Below are positions 22,788 to 33,989 of a stretch of 64,000 bases of DNA, in pieces. The DNA is from Taenia hydatigena (taxonomy: Eukaryota > Platyhelminthes > Cestoda > Cyclophyllidea > Taeniidae): the NCBI GenBank assembly GCA_036345935.2, contig JADWOT020000001.1, positions 32,371,971-32,435,970 of the forward strand, read 5' to 3'. The position numbers and the translations under genes were made by a program. The first letter of the stretch is position 1, and each line of letters begins with the position of its first letter. The notes below the pieces were generated by a model, which searched no databases, was not told where the DNA came from, and saw nothing but the letters and a program-made list of their open reading frames with translations.

Positions 22788-23412
22788 ACGATGAAGTAAA
22801 CATTCGGCTGACATTCATTGAGACCCTAGCATCCGCGATGTCTGAAGGACATTTTGTACTGGAAGCAGGTGCAATGATCACGGTACTGGCTGCCACTGAA
22901 GGAGTGTTGTTTGGAGGGTAACTGGACCTCGTGAGCCAGTGGGCCGGTTTAACAAGAATACAAAAAGCATGCATATTAGTTGCACAAACTAAAATCTTGT
23001 GGTTTATGACTAAGGTTTTGTTTTATATATGTCTTATCAGCTGTTGAAATGTCTGGAGGGCAATTAGGCATCAGCTATTTGTGGGAAGGGGAATGTTTGT
23101 TTACAAGTCTGGTTAATCATTTGTCAATCAAGCGTGTGCGGCGACAGTGAGGCAGAAAATAGGCAATACTAGTACTGCAATTCTAAAAAAAGATAATCAG
23201 AAGTGATGGAATAAGTTTAGGAAGTGATCAGCAGGCAGTTCTGAGCACAGTAATGAGCAATGAGACGGAATAGACTACGGCTGTGCGAGTTGACTGTAAT
23301 TGCACTGCCCCATGGACAGTCAGATACGCCTCTTAAGTCCGGTGAGGGACGAAGACAAACATTTAGGCTTGTAGTTCATCTTGGGGCGCAGTCGGACGTA
23401 CTAGCCCATGGT
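22788..23412 (+). repeat. 0.63 kb module, copy 1 (partner 58226-58885)
   Basis: Colinear with the 58.2 kb copy and about 85-90% alike by eye. Starts with a family E piece (GCATCCGCGATGTCT, GGTGCAATGATC, GTACTGGCTGCCACT) and ends in segment D. Here the E frame is cut by a TAA after LFGG, where the partner continues with DLDLVKQWAGL. Confidence 0.75.
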
Positions 23413-23429
23413 AGACAGTGGGACATTTT

Positions 23430-24195
23430 AGTTTGGCAAGAATAAGGCTGGTGAGGCCTAATTTGTTAAAGAAAAATTAAGAAGAATAGATTTTTATTAT
23501 GCCCTATGCAATAAGTGTGGAGGCATCAGTAAGTGACTCTGAAGGTGAACTTTAATTAAAAACTTCGCACCTTACACAAACTTTGAACTTAGAAATAGTC
23601 ATCCTCTTAAGATGGGAAATGGTGGTAGGCGGTATTGTTGACCGACACTCAACCACCGCAACCACAATGTCTTCACAGGCTCATCAGGCTGTCATCGACT
23701 TCCATCGTTGTCGAGGGTGGCAGTAGCGAGGGAAGAAATGCGAGGCTGTGGCGTTTCCACGCGTCGATGACTTATCCAAAGAGGTGCTTTTCATGACGCC
23801 CATTTGCGTGAGTGTTGCAGTGAGTAAAGTAACATGTTCCTAAGTGTGATTACTTTGCAGTCAAAGTTGGGTTTGTTGGGTTCCCAAGCAGCCTGCCAGC
23901 CAGCCAACCATCCAGTCATTCCACAGCCGTGATTGGGCAGCGCCGTTGGCAAAGCACCCACGGATCCTCCTCGCAGCAGCAATAGCAATTAATGCAACAA
24001 GGGCATTGCAGCAGGCACAACCTCAACGCTACTCGTCGCCTCTTTGGTGGCGAATCTGATCCAGACAGAGCTGCAACCTCTCCGCTTTAGTGTCCCTAAT
24101 CATCATTGCCTTCACTGTCATTGTAGCCGGAGACGCCAATGATGTTTCATGGTAGCAATGCCACTCCACTGGAAATTAGATCCATTGACATGAGA
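23430..24195. other. unassigned, weak family A scraps
   Basis: No gene recognised. Text near 24.05-24.18 kb (GTAGCCGGAGACGCCAATGATG) resembles GTAGCAGCTGGAGATGCCAATGACG in the 8.18 kb family A copy. The rest is unassigned. Confidence 0.35.
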
Positions 24196-24199
24196 GCAG

Positions 24200-25010
24200 G
24201 GAACCCACTTCTGCCTACAAAGTAGTCACATCCAGACTGACTGGCTAGTAGATTGTTGGGCGTCTAATGCACCTGTGGATAGCCAAGAAATGCAGGTAGT
24301 GAACCAGCGTGCTAAGTAGATGATCAACTTGGGGTCAAAGTCTCTTTCAACTATTAGATCGTTGTAAACACCACCAACTAATCGAACTACTGGTCTGTTT
24401 ATGCATCTCAGAGAACGCAGGCAGTGTGGCAGTGTGTAAATAAGCCCCATCAGGTGGATCGTTCCAATGCTCAGTCACTCATCGACTTGCGCAGCAGTAA
24501 AGATGACGACTTGAGATTCACGCGCGTACACGACCGCGTCCAATCACTGGAGCATTCTACGCGTAGAAGTTTGGGAGATGTGAGGCTTTGTGAGCAACCC
24601 AAGCAATGAGAGACTTGAGCAACAGATGGTTACAGTAAACAAAGACAGGATGCAAAAGTTTAGCAGTGTATTACTGCGGCGAAGGTAAAAATGAGGGAGC
24701 CGACGAGAAGAAGACGTGCCGGTTTGCAAGCAGTAGTAGAAACTGGATAAGGAGGCTAAGGAGGGGGTGGGAGAGAAAAAAAAGGAGGCAGGAAGAGCCT
24801 GCAGTGTCGAGTTTATAAGTGTGAGAGTGTAGAGCTGCTACGTCGTCAAGCTTTATTTATTTTCATTCTAGCATGAAATTTGTATGTTTAATGTAATCCG
24901 CTGCTCAGCAGCTACAGCACTCATTATTGTAGCCTTCACATCATGGCACTCACCACAGGGAGGTAAAGGAAGTAGTGACACTCCACTGAATGGAACAAAT
25001 AAGAGCATAT
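24200..25010 (+). repeat. duplicated module, second copy (partner near 3.84 kb)
   Basis: Partner of the 3.84-4.53 kb block. Contains an inverted piece of the cassette-upstream family near 24.44-24.61 kb (GAGGCTTTGTGAGCA, as in GAGGCTTTGTAAACGATC at 39.0 kb) and ends in a short family I element (CACAGGGAGGTAAAG, CACTCCACTGAATGGAAC). Confidence 0.65.
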
Positions 25011-25079
25011 GTTTTGATTTTAAAGAATTGAGTAACTATGTAGGCGAATGAATTAATAAGGATTTTTTAGGGCAATACA

Positions 25080-25350
25080 AGATCGGGAGAATGGGCTGCC
25101 ATTCTGCGATACTGTGGCATTCGCGTTGTCTGAAGAATATATTGCAGTGGAAGGCGACTCAATGGTCACCGCAGTGGCTGTCGCTAAAGAGGTGTTGTTC
25201 GAGAGGGATCTGGACCATCCAAGGGATCAGTCTCGTGATGTATACTGGAACCATGCGATTTGCGACTGTAGCTTTGAGTTAAAATCAATCAGACCTGAGT
25301 CGGAAAACAAATGGCTTACGATATTTTTGCTGCTTAGTGGTTGTTAGGTA
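25080..25350 (+). repeat. family E element plus tail shared with 57.7 kb
   Basis: A 77-codon frame begins FALSEEYIAVEGDSMVTAV and continues VAKEVLFERDLDH, parallel to SAMSQKHFVDEEGAMIAVLA and LFGGDLDLVKQW at 58.27 kb. The following about 110 bases, with CTTACGATATTTTTGCTGCTTAGTGGTTGTTAGGTATCTCAAAGA, are nearly identical to 57.71-57.80 kb. Confidence 0.65.
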
Positions 25351-25359
25351 TCTCAAAGA

Positions 25360-26225
25360 CCTTGTTTGGTTCATTCTTGTCGTAGCACATGATTTCGAGA
25401 CGCAGAGAAATATTCTTGTTCTTCGGATGCATTGAGGAGCACGAGTGGACCCTCATGCACTGTAACACATCTGCCACGTCTCAATAACAACGATAATTGG
25501 TGGTTGACCTGGATCCCGAACGCTCCACACTTGGTTCATTTCAGTGACAGCTCTCTAGCCACGAGTACCACGGAGAATGACGATAACGTTTCTCTTCAAA
25601 GACCTAACACAGTTCTACTCCTCCCTGTTTGTTTCCACATAAAACAGCCATTGATGTAACACGTATAACGAAAGTTAATTTAAAAATGGGAAGATATGCC
25701 CACAATGCTTAGTTTTATTCAAAGTAGGGCAGGAGTTGCATGACTAGCCTGCTAAAGTGTCCATGTAAAATTTAACAGAATAACTTCCAAGCTTAGAATG
25801 ATTGCAGTCTCTGTTCGAGCTACTAAGGTCATTGGAATAATCTATCAGTGATTTTTATCTTTCATTCGGTGCCCGTATGACCGAAACTGACGCTCCTTTC
25901 CAAGAGGGCCGATTGTTTGTCCGATTGGCATTTCTGCTGCCTCAGCACTGTTTCGTGCGGTGGTGGACTTTGGTAAAGCGGGCAACCAAGTGTTCAGAGA
26001 CGAGTGTGTGTGTGTGTATTTACTTTTGCTCATGACGAAACTGCACCTGTATCGACTGACTTGCAACTTATCCAAAACGAACACACTTAATTCTCGCTCT
26101 CAGCATCAAGCAGTTTGAGAGGTGTGTCATCTGTTGCTTGACACTCATTTGGCTACATTAACCGTTGGACGCCTGTGTTACTGTGCCACTGAAATCCTTA
26201 AAACTTGGGTTAATTCGACCATTTT
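25360..26225. other. unassigned; short GT microsatellite
   Basis: Nothing recognised apart from a (GT) run at 26004-26017. Confidence 0.4.
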
Positions 26226-26229
26226 CGGA

Positions 26230-26480
26230 AGGACTGCCATCTTCATCCTCCAACAGTGTCATCACCAAACTACCGAAGGATGAAACTTGCGACGGTGTAG
26301 CTGCCTTGCCTGTCGTCGATGAGAAGACGAGGATATGGAAATGAATAGGGTGCGAAACGGCATCTAATCACTCGAGCGTGCCGGACGCGAATAGATGGAT
26401 TATGTGGACGGCCTCCAGACAGAGCTAAGCTCTTCCGTTGTGTGCTTTTACTGGGTGCAATAGCCACAGTTTACTAACAC
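26230..26480 (-). pseudogene. cassette-fragment relative, inverted
   Basis: The minus strand reads CTCGTCTTCTCATCGACGACAGGCAAGGCAG, which matches CCGTCTTCTCGTCGACGACAGACAAGGCAG at 27.82 kb. It continues through the CATCCTTCGG and GTTGGAGGATGAAG words. No open frame is kept beyond about 65 codons. Confidence 0.5.
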
Positions 26481-26639
26481 ATTCGCGAAAGTGTACAATA
26501 GATTAAGCGATTGCCGCCCCACCTTGGCATTCGTATTGATGCACTAAAAAGCTTAGGCTAAGAAGCCTCATTTTACTCATTGTCTGTCTCTCATATCGTC
26601 AGTGATCTTGGTCCCTTCACCTAATCATTGCTACACAGG

Positions 26640-27590
26640 TGCAGAAGAAGCGGTTGAATCGCAAGGTGTAGCGAAATCACTTTTTGAATCATGCCGTCAT
26701 ACAAAATGGTAAGGTGCTGGCGGTTAGTAAAGAAGGGACAAATGAGGACACTTGATCCTCGCTCATCATTGCACCAAAGAAGCTTTAGAGCTGAGTCTGC
26801 GACACATTTCAATGGATTCGTTAATTTCTGTGATTGGATTCACGCATCCCCTTCCTCTCGTATTCCTGCATAGGTTTTTAATTCTTAAAAAGACTAGGAT
26901 GAGAGCAGACAGGGAGCATTCTTTATCGGTGATATGATGCTCGTTCAGTGAGTACTTTGCTTTCTTAAAGGAAGATGACGACGGTTCGGTAGCTCGAGAC
27001 GTGTTCGTTGAACGCATCTCGTCTAACTTTGAGGATTAATTAGCTAAAGCGGATATAATGCAAATGTGGCTAAACATCCGTCTCCACTAATCATGCTGTG
27101 GTCAGTCTGGCCGTAGAATTCGGCAGTGTTGCAACAGGACCAATCGCATTAACAGTGGCGGTAGAGCAACAGCACCGGTTCTGGATACTGATAGCCACCT
27201 GCATCCAATCTACTCGTTTTGAGTGAATGAGGACCAAGTGAGGAAAGACGAACTCCGCACCTTCACACACCCCTGCGAATGCTGTCTCGATAAGTTTTGA
27301 GACTCGATGAACTTTGTCCTCACATGTATCTCGTGAAAGTCACCGTCGCATGTCGATGCGGACACTTCTTGCATGAGTGATGTCATGGGAGGTGTCCTTT
27401 CGACCCAAGCGAGTTCTCGTAGTCTTCGCGGCCTTAGGGATCCACTGGGCACAGAAGAGCCAAGAGAAAACAAGCAAACAAAAAACCTTCCCGTCTCACT
27501 GCTCGTCAGTAAATAGCTCTCGTGGTTTCGTCTGCAAGAATGCCGTGTGATGCCTCTTTTAACAACGCCCCACGCGGCATCAATCACATC
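26640..27590 (+). repeat. family A element and partner of the 17.1 kb module
   Basis: The left part is a long family A copy (GAGAGCAGACAGGGAGCATTC, GATGACGACGGTTCGG, CGGATATAATGCAAATGTGG). From 26985 on it is colinear with 17140-18070, including SFRPKRVLV followed by FAALGI. The 149-codon minus-strand frame here runs antisense to this shared frame and is probably accidental. Confidence 0.6.
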
Positions 27591-30500
27591 ACTTGAAAGC
27601 GAATTCTCGAAGTAATAAAATAAAAACATTTCGTAAAGAGCTGATCGCAATGCGTGCAAAGGTCATGGAATTCGTCCCTCCTTCTTGATCTCTACACTCT
27701 TGGAACAAGCAGAGTGTGCGTGGTTGGTACACAAAGCCTCATAGAATCCAACTGCTCGAGTCTGGTGCGCTTGGGATACTGGGAGCTGCTGCGCACGCAG
27801 TTCATTTTCAATTCCCCGTCTTCTCGTCGACGACAGACAAGGCAGTCACATCGCCGCAATGTTCATGCTTCGGTGACTTTGCGAAGACACTATCGGAGGA
27901 TGAATTAGTCTGCGTAGCCTTCTTCTGTACATACCGAGGCTGTGCATTAGTGAAATGCTGCTACCTGACAACATAATGACATTAGAGGTGTTGCTGTCAG
28001 TTAAAATTAACTTTGATACTGGTTTTCTTGCCTTATTTTAATGTCTGATTGCTCGTGCTTCTTACGTTTTATCCGCTTTAACTTTGGCATAGTGGTATGA
28101 TTCAATCAAGTTTCGCCAATTTCATTACCTATTTTAGGAAGCATCGAATAAAGGGGGATGCGATAAGCAACGGTGCTTTAGGGTGGGTAGGTGAGTAGGT
28201 GTGAGGGACGCCATCGTGACCTGTATGAGGTGGTCAGGATTAATAAAATAAGTAGGAAAAGGAAGCACTGACTGATGCGGATAATTCACTAGAATCACCA
28301 ATGTGCACAACAGTTTTCTCCATTCAATTTTACTTTACTCCTTAGCATCGAACCGCCGGCTATCTCTCCCACTAGCCAAACGCCCACGCACTCGATGACT
28401 TCAGACCTCGCATAGAGTCGTCGGAATAAAGTCTATGACAAATCGGACAAAGGTGGATGCCCAGCCGGCATAAACATAGACACAGAGGGGTGATTACCTC
28501 AGGATGAATAAATTCTTCAGCGGTTTCATAATCTATTTCAACAACTTCTGAAGGATTTTACCTCTACATTTTAGTAGTTGTTGAGGTAGTGCCTTGTCGT
28601 ATTATTTGGAGCAGTCGACTTCTCAGCAATCCGGCTACCCATAGTCAAATCATCACTAAACCCTCGGATGTCGACAAGGTGAATACATTTTTATGTTACT
28701 GGGAGCTGGTCAGAAAATGCAGCACTGAAGACTCTATCCCATAAGCATTTGGTCTTCACTGGGAACGACTTGCCTAACAGAGGGTATCAAGTAATTAAGA
28801 AGGACGCCTCGAGACAAGAAGAGGAGACCATGGCTTACATTGAGTTCGTCTCTATGCCAAGTTATTCCATGGGCTACAATAAGCCACGGTTGTGTCAGAC
28901 GTATAAGTCGAATTAAGGAATTCATGGTATGCAAAGTCGTCATTGTTGGGAGGTAAGGTAAACAAATTTCCAGTTCTCAAATTTCACTGATGGTATCGAC
29001 GTACTCCAGAGAACATTGACAAAGTAACACAGCCGCTAGCTGTTGGTTAGGCGGATTTTCCTTTGGTTTTCGCTTTGGTCAGTCACGCACTCAACAATTT
29101 AAGCGACGGAATGGCAGGTTGTGTGAAACCCCAAAGAACTCTTGTAGAGAACGTTGCCCATCTAATTTGTCAATTGCTATTCAATCATCATAATCACCAA
29201 CCTATGCCAAGAGATAAGTCTCCTTGGGACTATTCGTCAGTTGGAGGATCATTTGGTTAGTTGATGGATTAGTCAGTCAACGTGTCAACAATTTGTGCAG
29301 CAGCTAATTTGAAAATTCGCTTCCTTTCTCACTTGGTTGCCAACGTGTCTAGCTGGATGGCTGGAAGCATGTTTTGAGCATGGCAAGTTAGCTGAGTGGG
29401 CAAAAGAAGCAGGTTGTGAGCCGCCAGTAGATCAAGGTGCTGAGTAGCCGCTGGTCAACCTGGAGCCACAGTCACGCTCTACAGTCAGTTTGTCATCGCC
29501 TCCACCAGCCAATTGGACTGCCGTGCTGCAAGACAGTGAGGGCCGCCGAATGGTGTAGTGACAAATGTTTACAAGCAAAATGGGAAATGACTAATTGACA
29601 TTAGTGATGCACACACGAAAATTGGCAATGGTGGATTCTTAAAGACTGTATCTGAACTCTTCAGGGAAGGACGTGGGATGAATACGTGACTGTGAAAATA
29701 AGTTAGCAGAAAGGCATATCGTGGGAGTCTTTGACGTCGCACTGGTCCGCATCGCCACATTATGACATTAACTAAAAAAGGGAGAAGATTGTGCTTCCAT
29801 GTCTGGGTAGACGTTGGTCCATTCATTGTTTGGATGTACTAGTAACATTCACTCTCTCTCACTAGTCGGAATTCCAAGATGGATATTCCGGATATTTGAC
29901 ATTAGATTCTACTTCTCACTTTAGTCCTCAGTAAAACGGACTGTTTAAAGGTAACCTTAGAAAGTTGGGTGAATCGGAAGAGATACACCTTTTTCTTTAG
30001 TCCGAAGAGGATGCCAGAGCCTCAGGGGATGGGAGCTGAGTGCTCTTTTCATAGCAGCAGGGTGTAATTAACGAGTGCTCCTCGACCTCTTGTGGGGGTT
30101 GACTGTAGTTGCACTCTTCTATAGAGAGCCAAGTACGCCTCTCAAGTGAGGCTAGGGTTGAAGGCGAATATGCAGGCCTATGGTTTATTTTGGGCAGGGT
30201 CAGGCGTACAAGCCCATGGTGCAATATGTAAAGTTGACGTAGATGTGTAACACCTCTTCGTAGGCTTGTTGGAGTCGTCGAAAATTAACAATTTCTCTGC
30301 AACAACGACGACCGACGACGACCGATGAGCCAGCCATATAGCCCTTCCAACACTTCGGTGACTTGATGATGAAGTCAGACAACGAATGCATCTGCGAGAC
30401 GTCTTTCCGTGCCTATCTGCCAGTCAGTCAGCTTGCTTATTTACTTCCATGGAAGGACAGGTGCGTGTGCGGCTTATGACTGAACTAACCAGACTGTGGG

Positions 30501-31452
30501 AAGGAGACCACAACATGACCAGAAAGTTTCTTGCTAAGTGTGGTGCGCTTTGTGCGGCACATGCAGTTTTCTGTCTTCAATAAAAGAGGGTAAATAGGCA
30601 GATGCTTAGAAGTTGCTTTAAGTACTGCAGCTCATCGATTGTAGCGGTTGCGGCGTCCACTTGTTCCCCTCTTCAAGAAGTCCGGCTCCCTCTGCCCTCC
30701 CTTCTCCTACTCATTAATCCAATCAGTTCTTTTAGTTCAAAACCCATGTTCTTAGCTCTCATTTGAGCATTCAACAGCATTTACATTCAAGGCTATAATG
30801 CTACTCATCTCCATCTCCCTTAAGTACACGCTACCCATTTATCTTCTGACCCGTTAGACTAACCCAATTATCTTGTTAACTAACTATCTCAAACAGTGGT
30901 AACTCAGAGGAAGGCGAAGGCAGCTACTCACAGCAGTAGAATCTGAGGAGCGAGGAAGTGGAAAAAATTCCCCTAATCTGTTCTTTTCAGTTCCTTATCT
31001 CCCTAGTGGGTCCTAACACCACGAAAATTGAGAAAACTCGCTTCGTACCCTTGAACAGTCAAGTCTATTGATACTTGCCCATCGTATTGCTAAGCACGAG
31101 ACTGGAACCTCGTATCTCGGTCGGCTGATGCCATAACTAGACTTGTGGGCAGTAAGACATCGCACGCCTTAAGGCATGCGTTCCTACCAGGTCGCCTCGC
31201 AGGGTTTAAGCGCATCATGAGAAGCTTCCTGCGATCCCGTTGGCGTCTTGTAGTTGCTCACAGCTCTCAATTAGGGGAACGTAATGTGTGTTATCGGTTG
31301 TTTTGTTCAGTCATCGCTTAGAAGCGTCCACTGACAGCTACCACCGTACATACCAGCCATAGCCTAGTGCACTCATTCTCGTCTAAATAAAGAATATGGC
31401 TCCTTTGGTTCGACAGTATCACAAATGAATAAAAAGTGGGTCAACCGGTTCG
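27590..31452 (+). repeat. 3.9 kb direct duplication, copy 2
   Basis: Partner of 9338-13070, colinear throughout. It has about 110 extra bases near 30622-30738 that copy 1 lacks, and a 10-nt tandem (ACGACGACCG twice, 30305-30324) where copy 1 has unrelated text. The order of parts is unchanged. Divergence looks like 10-20% by eye and is spread evenly, including over the cassette fragment at 27.72-27.98 kb. Confidence 0.85.
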
Positions 31453-32005
31453 TCTTTCTCTGTCGCTTCTGTCTATGATCGCTCATTGTTGTACCCATCC
31501 GCTTCCGAAAGGACCCTTCTAGAGGAACGCTAGAGACAGCATTGCTTAGAACTAGGGACTCGATGCATTAGGTTGCTGTGGCTGCCGTAATTCCAGCGAA
31601 TCCCAAGTCTACTGACGATCACTCAAAAGTGGAAAGCAGTCGGCTACCATCAATACACTCAACAGACATCGTCCAAAGCACAGATTCCCACCCAGACGTC
31701 TCCACTACTGTCGTCTATGCGACCAACTTGCAGTGCTTTGTCAAGCGTTGTGTGGGGACATCACAGTGGTCATTTAAATATTGTCACTTGTGCTTGCGAT
31801 TAATCGATGCGATACCATTCGTTGACCAGCGGACCAGAATATCAATGAGATGGTCATGTGTCCAACTAACTAACCAATGGGCGTGACTGTGGGTGGAGGT
31901 CAGAGTCTTCCCTCCACGTTCTGTTTTTCATTTTCATGTAAAATCAGATAAAAGTAGATGCAATATCTTACTAACCGGACTTGATGGCCACCTTTCCCTT
32001 TGCCC
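31453..32005. other. unassigned
   Basis: A 102-codon frame (31578-31886) overlaps the short similarity to 19.5 kb. No further support. Confidence 0.3.
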
Positions 32006-32009
32006 ACTA

Positions 32010-32260
32010 GTCAGTGGCAAAGTGGTCCCTTTCTGGCAGCTCTTTTGTATGGCATCAGCAACAGCGGTGCAACACGACAGGGCAAGCTGACGAGGTCGAG
32101 ATCACTCCAACACAACATCCCACCAGCGTCAGCCAGTGTGGTGACTATTGCGTCTTCTTCCATTGTGAATTGTTTTTCGGACAATGGAATACCATTTGAC
32201 CTTTTACCATCGTGTGGTAGTTGCCGTGAGGAGAAGGCTAAAACAATGAGTTGCAGGCAT
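32010..32260 (-). repeat. family E element, inverted
   Basis: An 85-codon minus-strand frame keeps IPLSEKQFTMEEDAIVTTLA and WSDLDLVS, parallel to the family E words SMSEGHFVLEAGAMITVLA-type and GGDLDLV. Frame retention on the opposite strand supports a coding origin. Confidence 0.55.
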
Positions 32261-32438
32261 TGAGCCACGAATTATGCTAGATCCACGGGCTTAATCTCTT
32301 CAGTTACGCGACTGCAATGCACTTTGCACCTCTGATTCCCAAGCAATATTTAACCACCACATGCGCACAAACGAATCCCAAAATCAAACAGCTTAACAAA
32401 TGGAACTCAGCATCCTTACACTTTCAACAGCAGATGTA

Positions 32439-32439
32439 N
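32439..32439. other. ambiguous base (N)
   Basis: A single undetermined base in an otherwise unassigned interval (32260-32565), showing that the source is a draft assembly. Confidence 0.98.
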
Positions 32440-32564
32440 CAACGCCTATCCACCTGCTCGTCTAGCAACAGTCTCGAACACGGAGACAACGTCGAACCAC
32501 CTGGTGGGACACTTGGATAATTGTGCTCTCAACGATCTCATCTGCAGCATTGCATCGTCTCCTC

Positions 32565-32850
32565 TTAGAGCTTTTAGCGTCACCGCCGATCCGGGTACCC
32601 TTACCACATTACTTAAAATGATTATTACAGAGGTTCTTGTGAGTTACCTTCCTCTCCCTCCGCTTTATGCAGAGAACTCTATCAAAAGTCTGATGAACTT
32701 GGCATAGTAGCGCTTCACTGCCATCATGAAGTCGTGGTGCGATGTATTAGGAACACCTACGTGAAGGAGACGATTGTCAGCCATAGGAGGCATCAGAGGT
32801 CCATGTGGTTTAGTGCTACTTTTGTTATTTCAGTAATGCTCGTATGCGCT
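32565..32850 (+). repeat. duplicated module, copy 1 (partner 58010-58230)
   Basis: Shares AGCGT(C/T)ACCG, GATCCGGGTACC against GATACGGGTGCC, CTTGTGAGTT, AGAACTC against AGAACACTC, and GAAGGA(G/A)ACGATTGTCA(G/A)CCATAG. In the partner this runs straight into a family E element, while here it does not. Confidence 0.65.
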
Positions 32851-33116
32851 CCTAACGTCCACCTACTGGAGGACACGAGAAAGCCGTGCACAAACTGCCG
32901 CGTGCCGAGTGGTAGAAGTGTGTGACAACAATGTGGAAGGTGCGATCACCGTAACCTAATCGAGTGCAGACGCATTGATGGCTTGGGTACAGCAGATGTA
33001 ACAAAGCAATGCTGCATCAGTCAGCGCAACAAGCTTGACAAGAAGTACAAAGGAGGCAGTATTAAGTCTTGTTGATAGTTGCTACGAATTCTTTTCCTTT
33101 GTTGGCCACATGGGAG

Positions 33117-33500
33117 AGTGCACTGCTGTGAGTTATTGATGGGGCAAAACTAGTAAGAATGTGACCTTTCCCTTCAAGACGGTGGCAGGATTCTCGATTT
33201 CTTCCGATAGTTTTGCATTCAGCAGTTCACTTCTCCAATGGGTTGTGCATGCGCACGCATGACGTTGAAATGGGCTGATTAGAGGAGTTGGAATGCGAGA
33301 GTTTCGCCTGTGGTGGAGGGTGATGTTGTTGGTGAGGGTAGGAAAGTCGATTTAGAGCCAAGGCGGTGGCAGAGTGAACAATGTGGGTTAAGCGGAGATT
33401 TCGGAGCTGTTGAAGTTGGTTCCTTCACCATGACTTCTAAGGGGAAGGTGATGCTGCATTTGAGGAACTGCAGAGCGTTCTGTGTAATCAATGGTTCTTA
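33117..33500 (+). repeat. duplicated module, copy 1 (partner 47835-48245)
   Basis: Colinear with the block behind the ASPM region. Both copies keep a frame: VEGDVVGEGRKVDLEPRRW, then QCGLSGDF and LHLRNCRAF here, against VEGDVLSEGWKVNLEPRRW, QCGLSRDL and LYLRNYRAL. Conserved residues and mostly conservative replacements over about 60 codons suggest selection at some time. The product is unknown. Confidence 0.7.
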
Positions 33501-33858
33501 TGAAAATGATTTCTCATTCAACTGTTTTCTTTCTCTTGCCCACTACTGCCTTCTTCTTTTATCTGTCCTCTGTTCGATTGGAGCTGAATTTGGAACGTTT
33601 GCCATCAAGACCGCAGGTCAATCCGCTGAATGCCTGTGAACTACTTCTCTTTACCATTTGAGAGCACCAGCGACGGCGCCAACATCACCACCAGCAAACG
33701 CAAAAGGAAGAGGTGTGATGTTTCCTACCCATCTTCTTTGCTACTGCTAGTATTATTATTAGAAGCCTTTCTTTGTTCTTGGTCTCTATGTGCCGATGTG
33801 CATGTGACTGGGTGGAGGTGGTGGAGTGAAGCACGCCTCCCCTTGGCAAGTGGTTAAG

Positions 33859-33917
33859 AGGGAAGGAAGGAAGGAAGGAAGGAAGGAAGGAGGGAAGGAA
33901 GGAAGGAAGGAAGGAGG
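33859..33917 (+). repeat. GGAA tetranucleotide microsatellite
   Basis: GGAA/AAGG repeats with one GGAGGGA interruption, about 14 units. They create artefactual frames rich in FLPS on the minus strand. Confidence 0.95.
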
Positions 33918-33989
33918 AGACAGGGGTGGCATGGGAGGTGGGGTTGATGGCCCCCCAATTCCTTCGGTCTCGTAAGTGTGACACATCTG

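Noticed and set aside
27210..27659. 149-codon minus-strand frame
   Set aside because: It runs antisense to a frame shared with 17.1-18.1 kb and covers a module junction, so it is best explained by chance.
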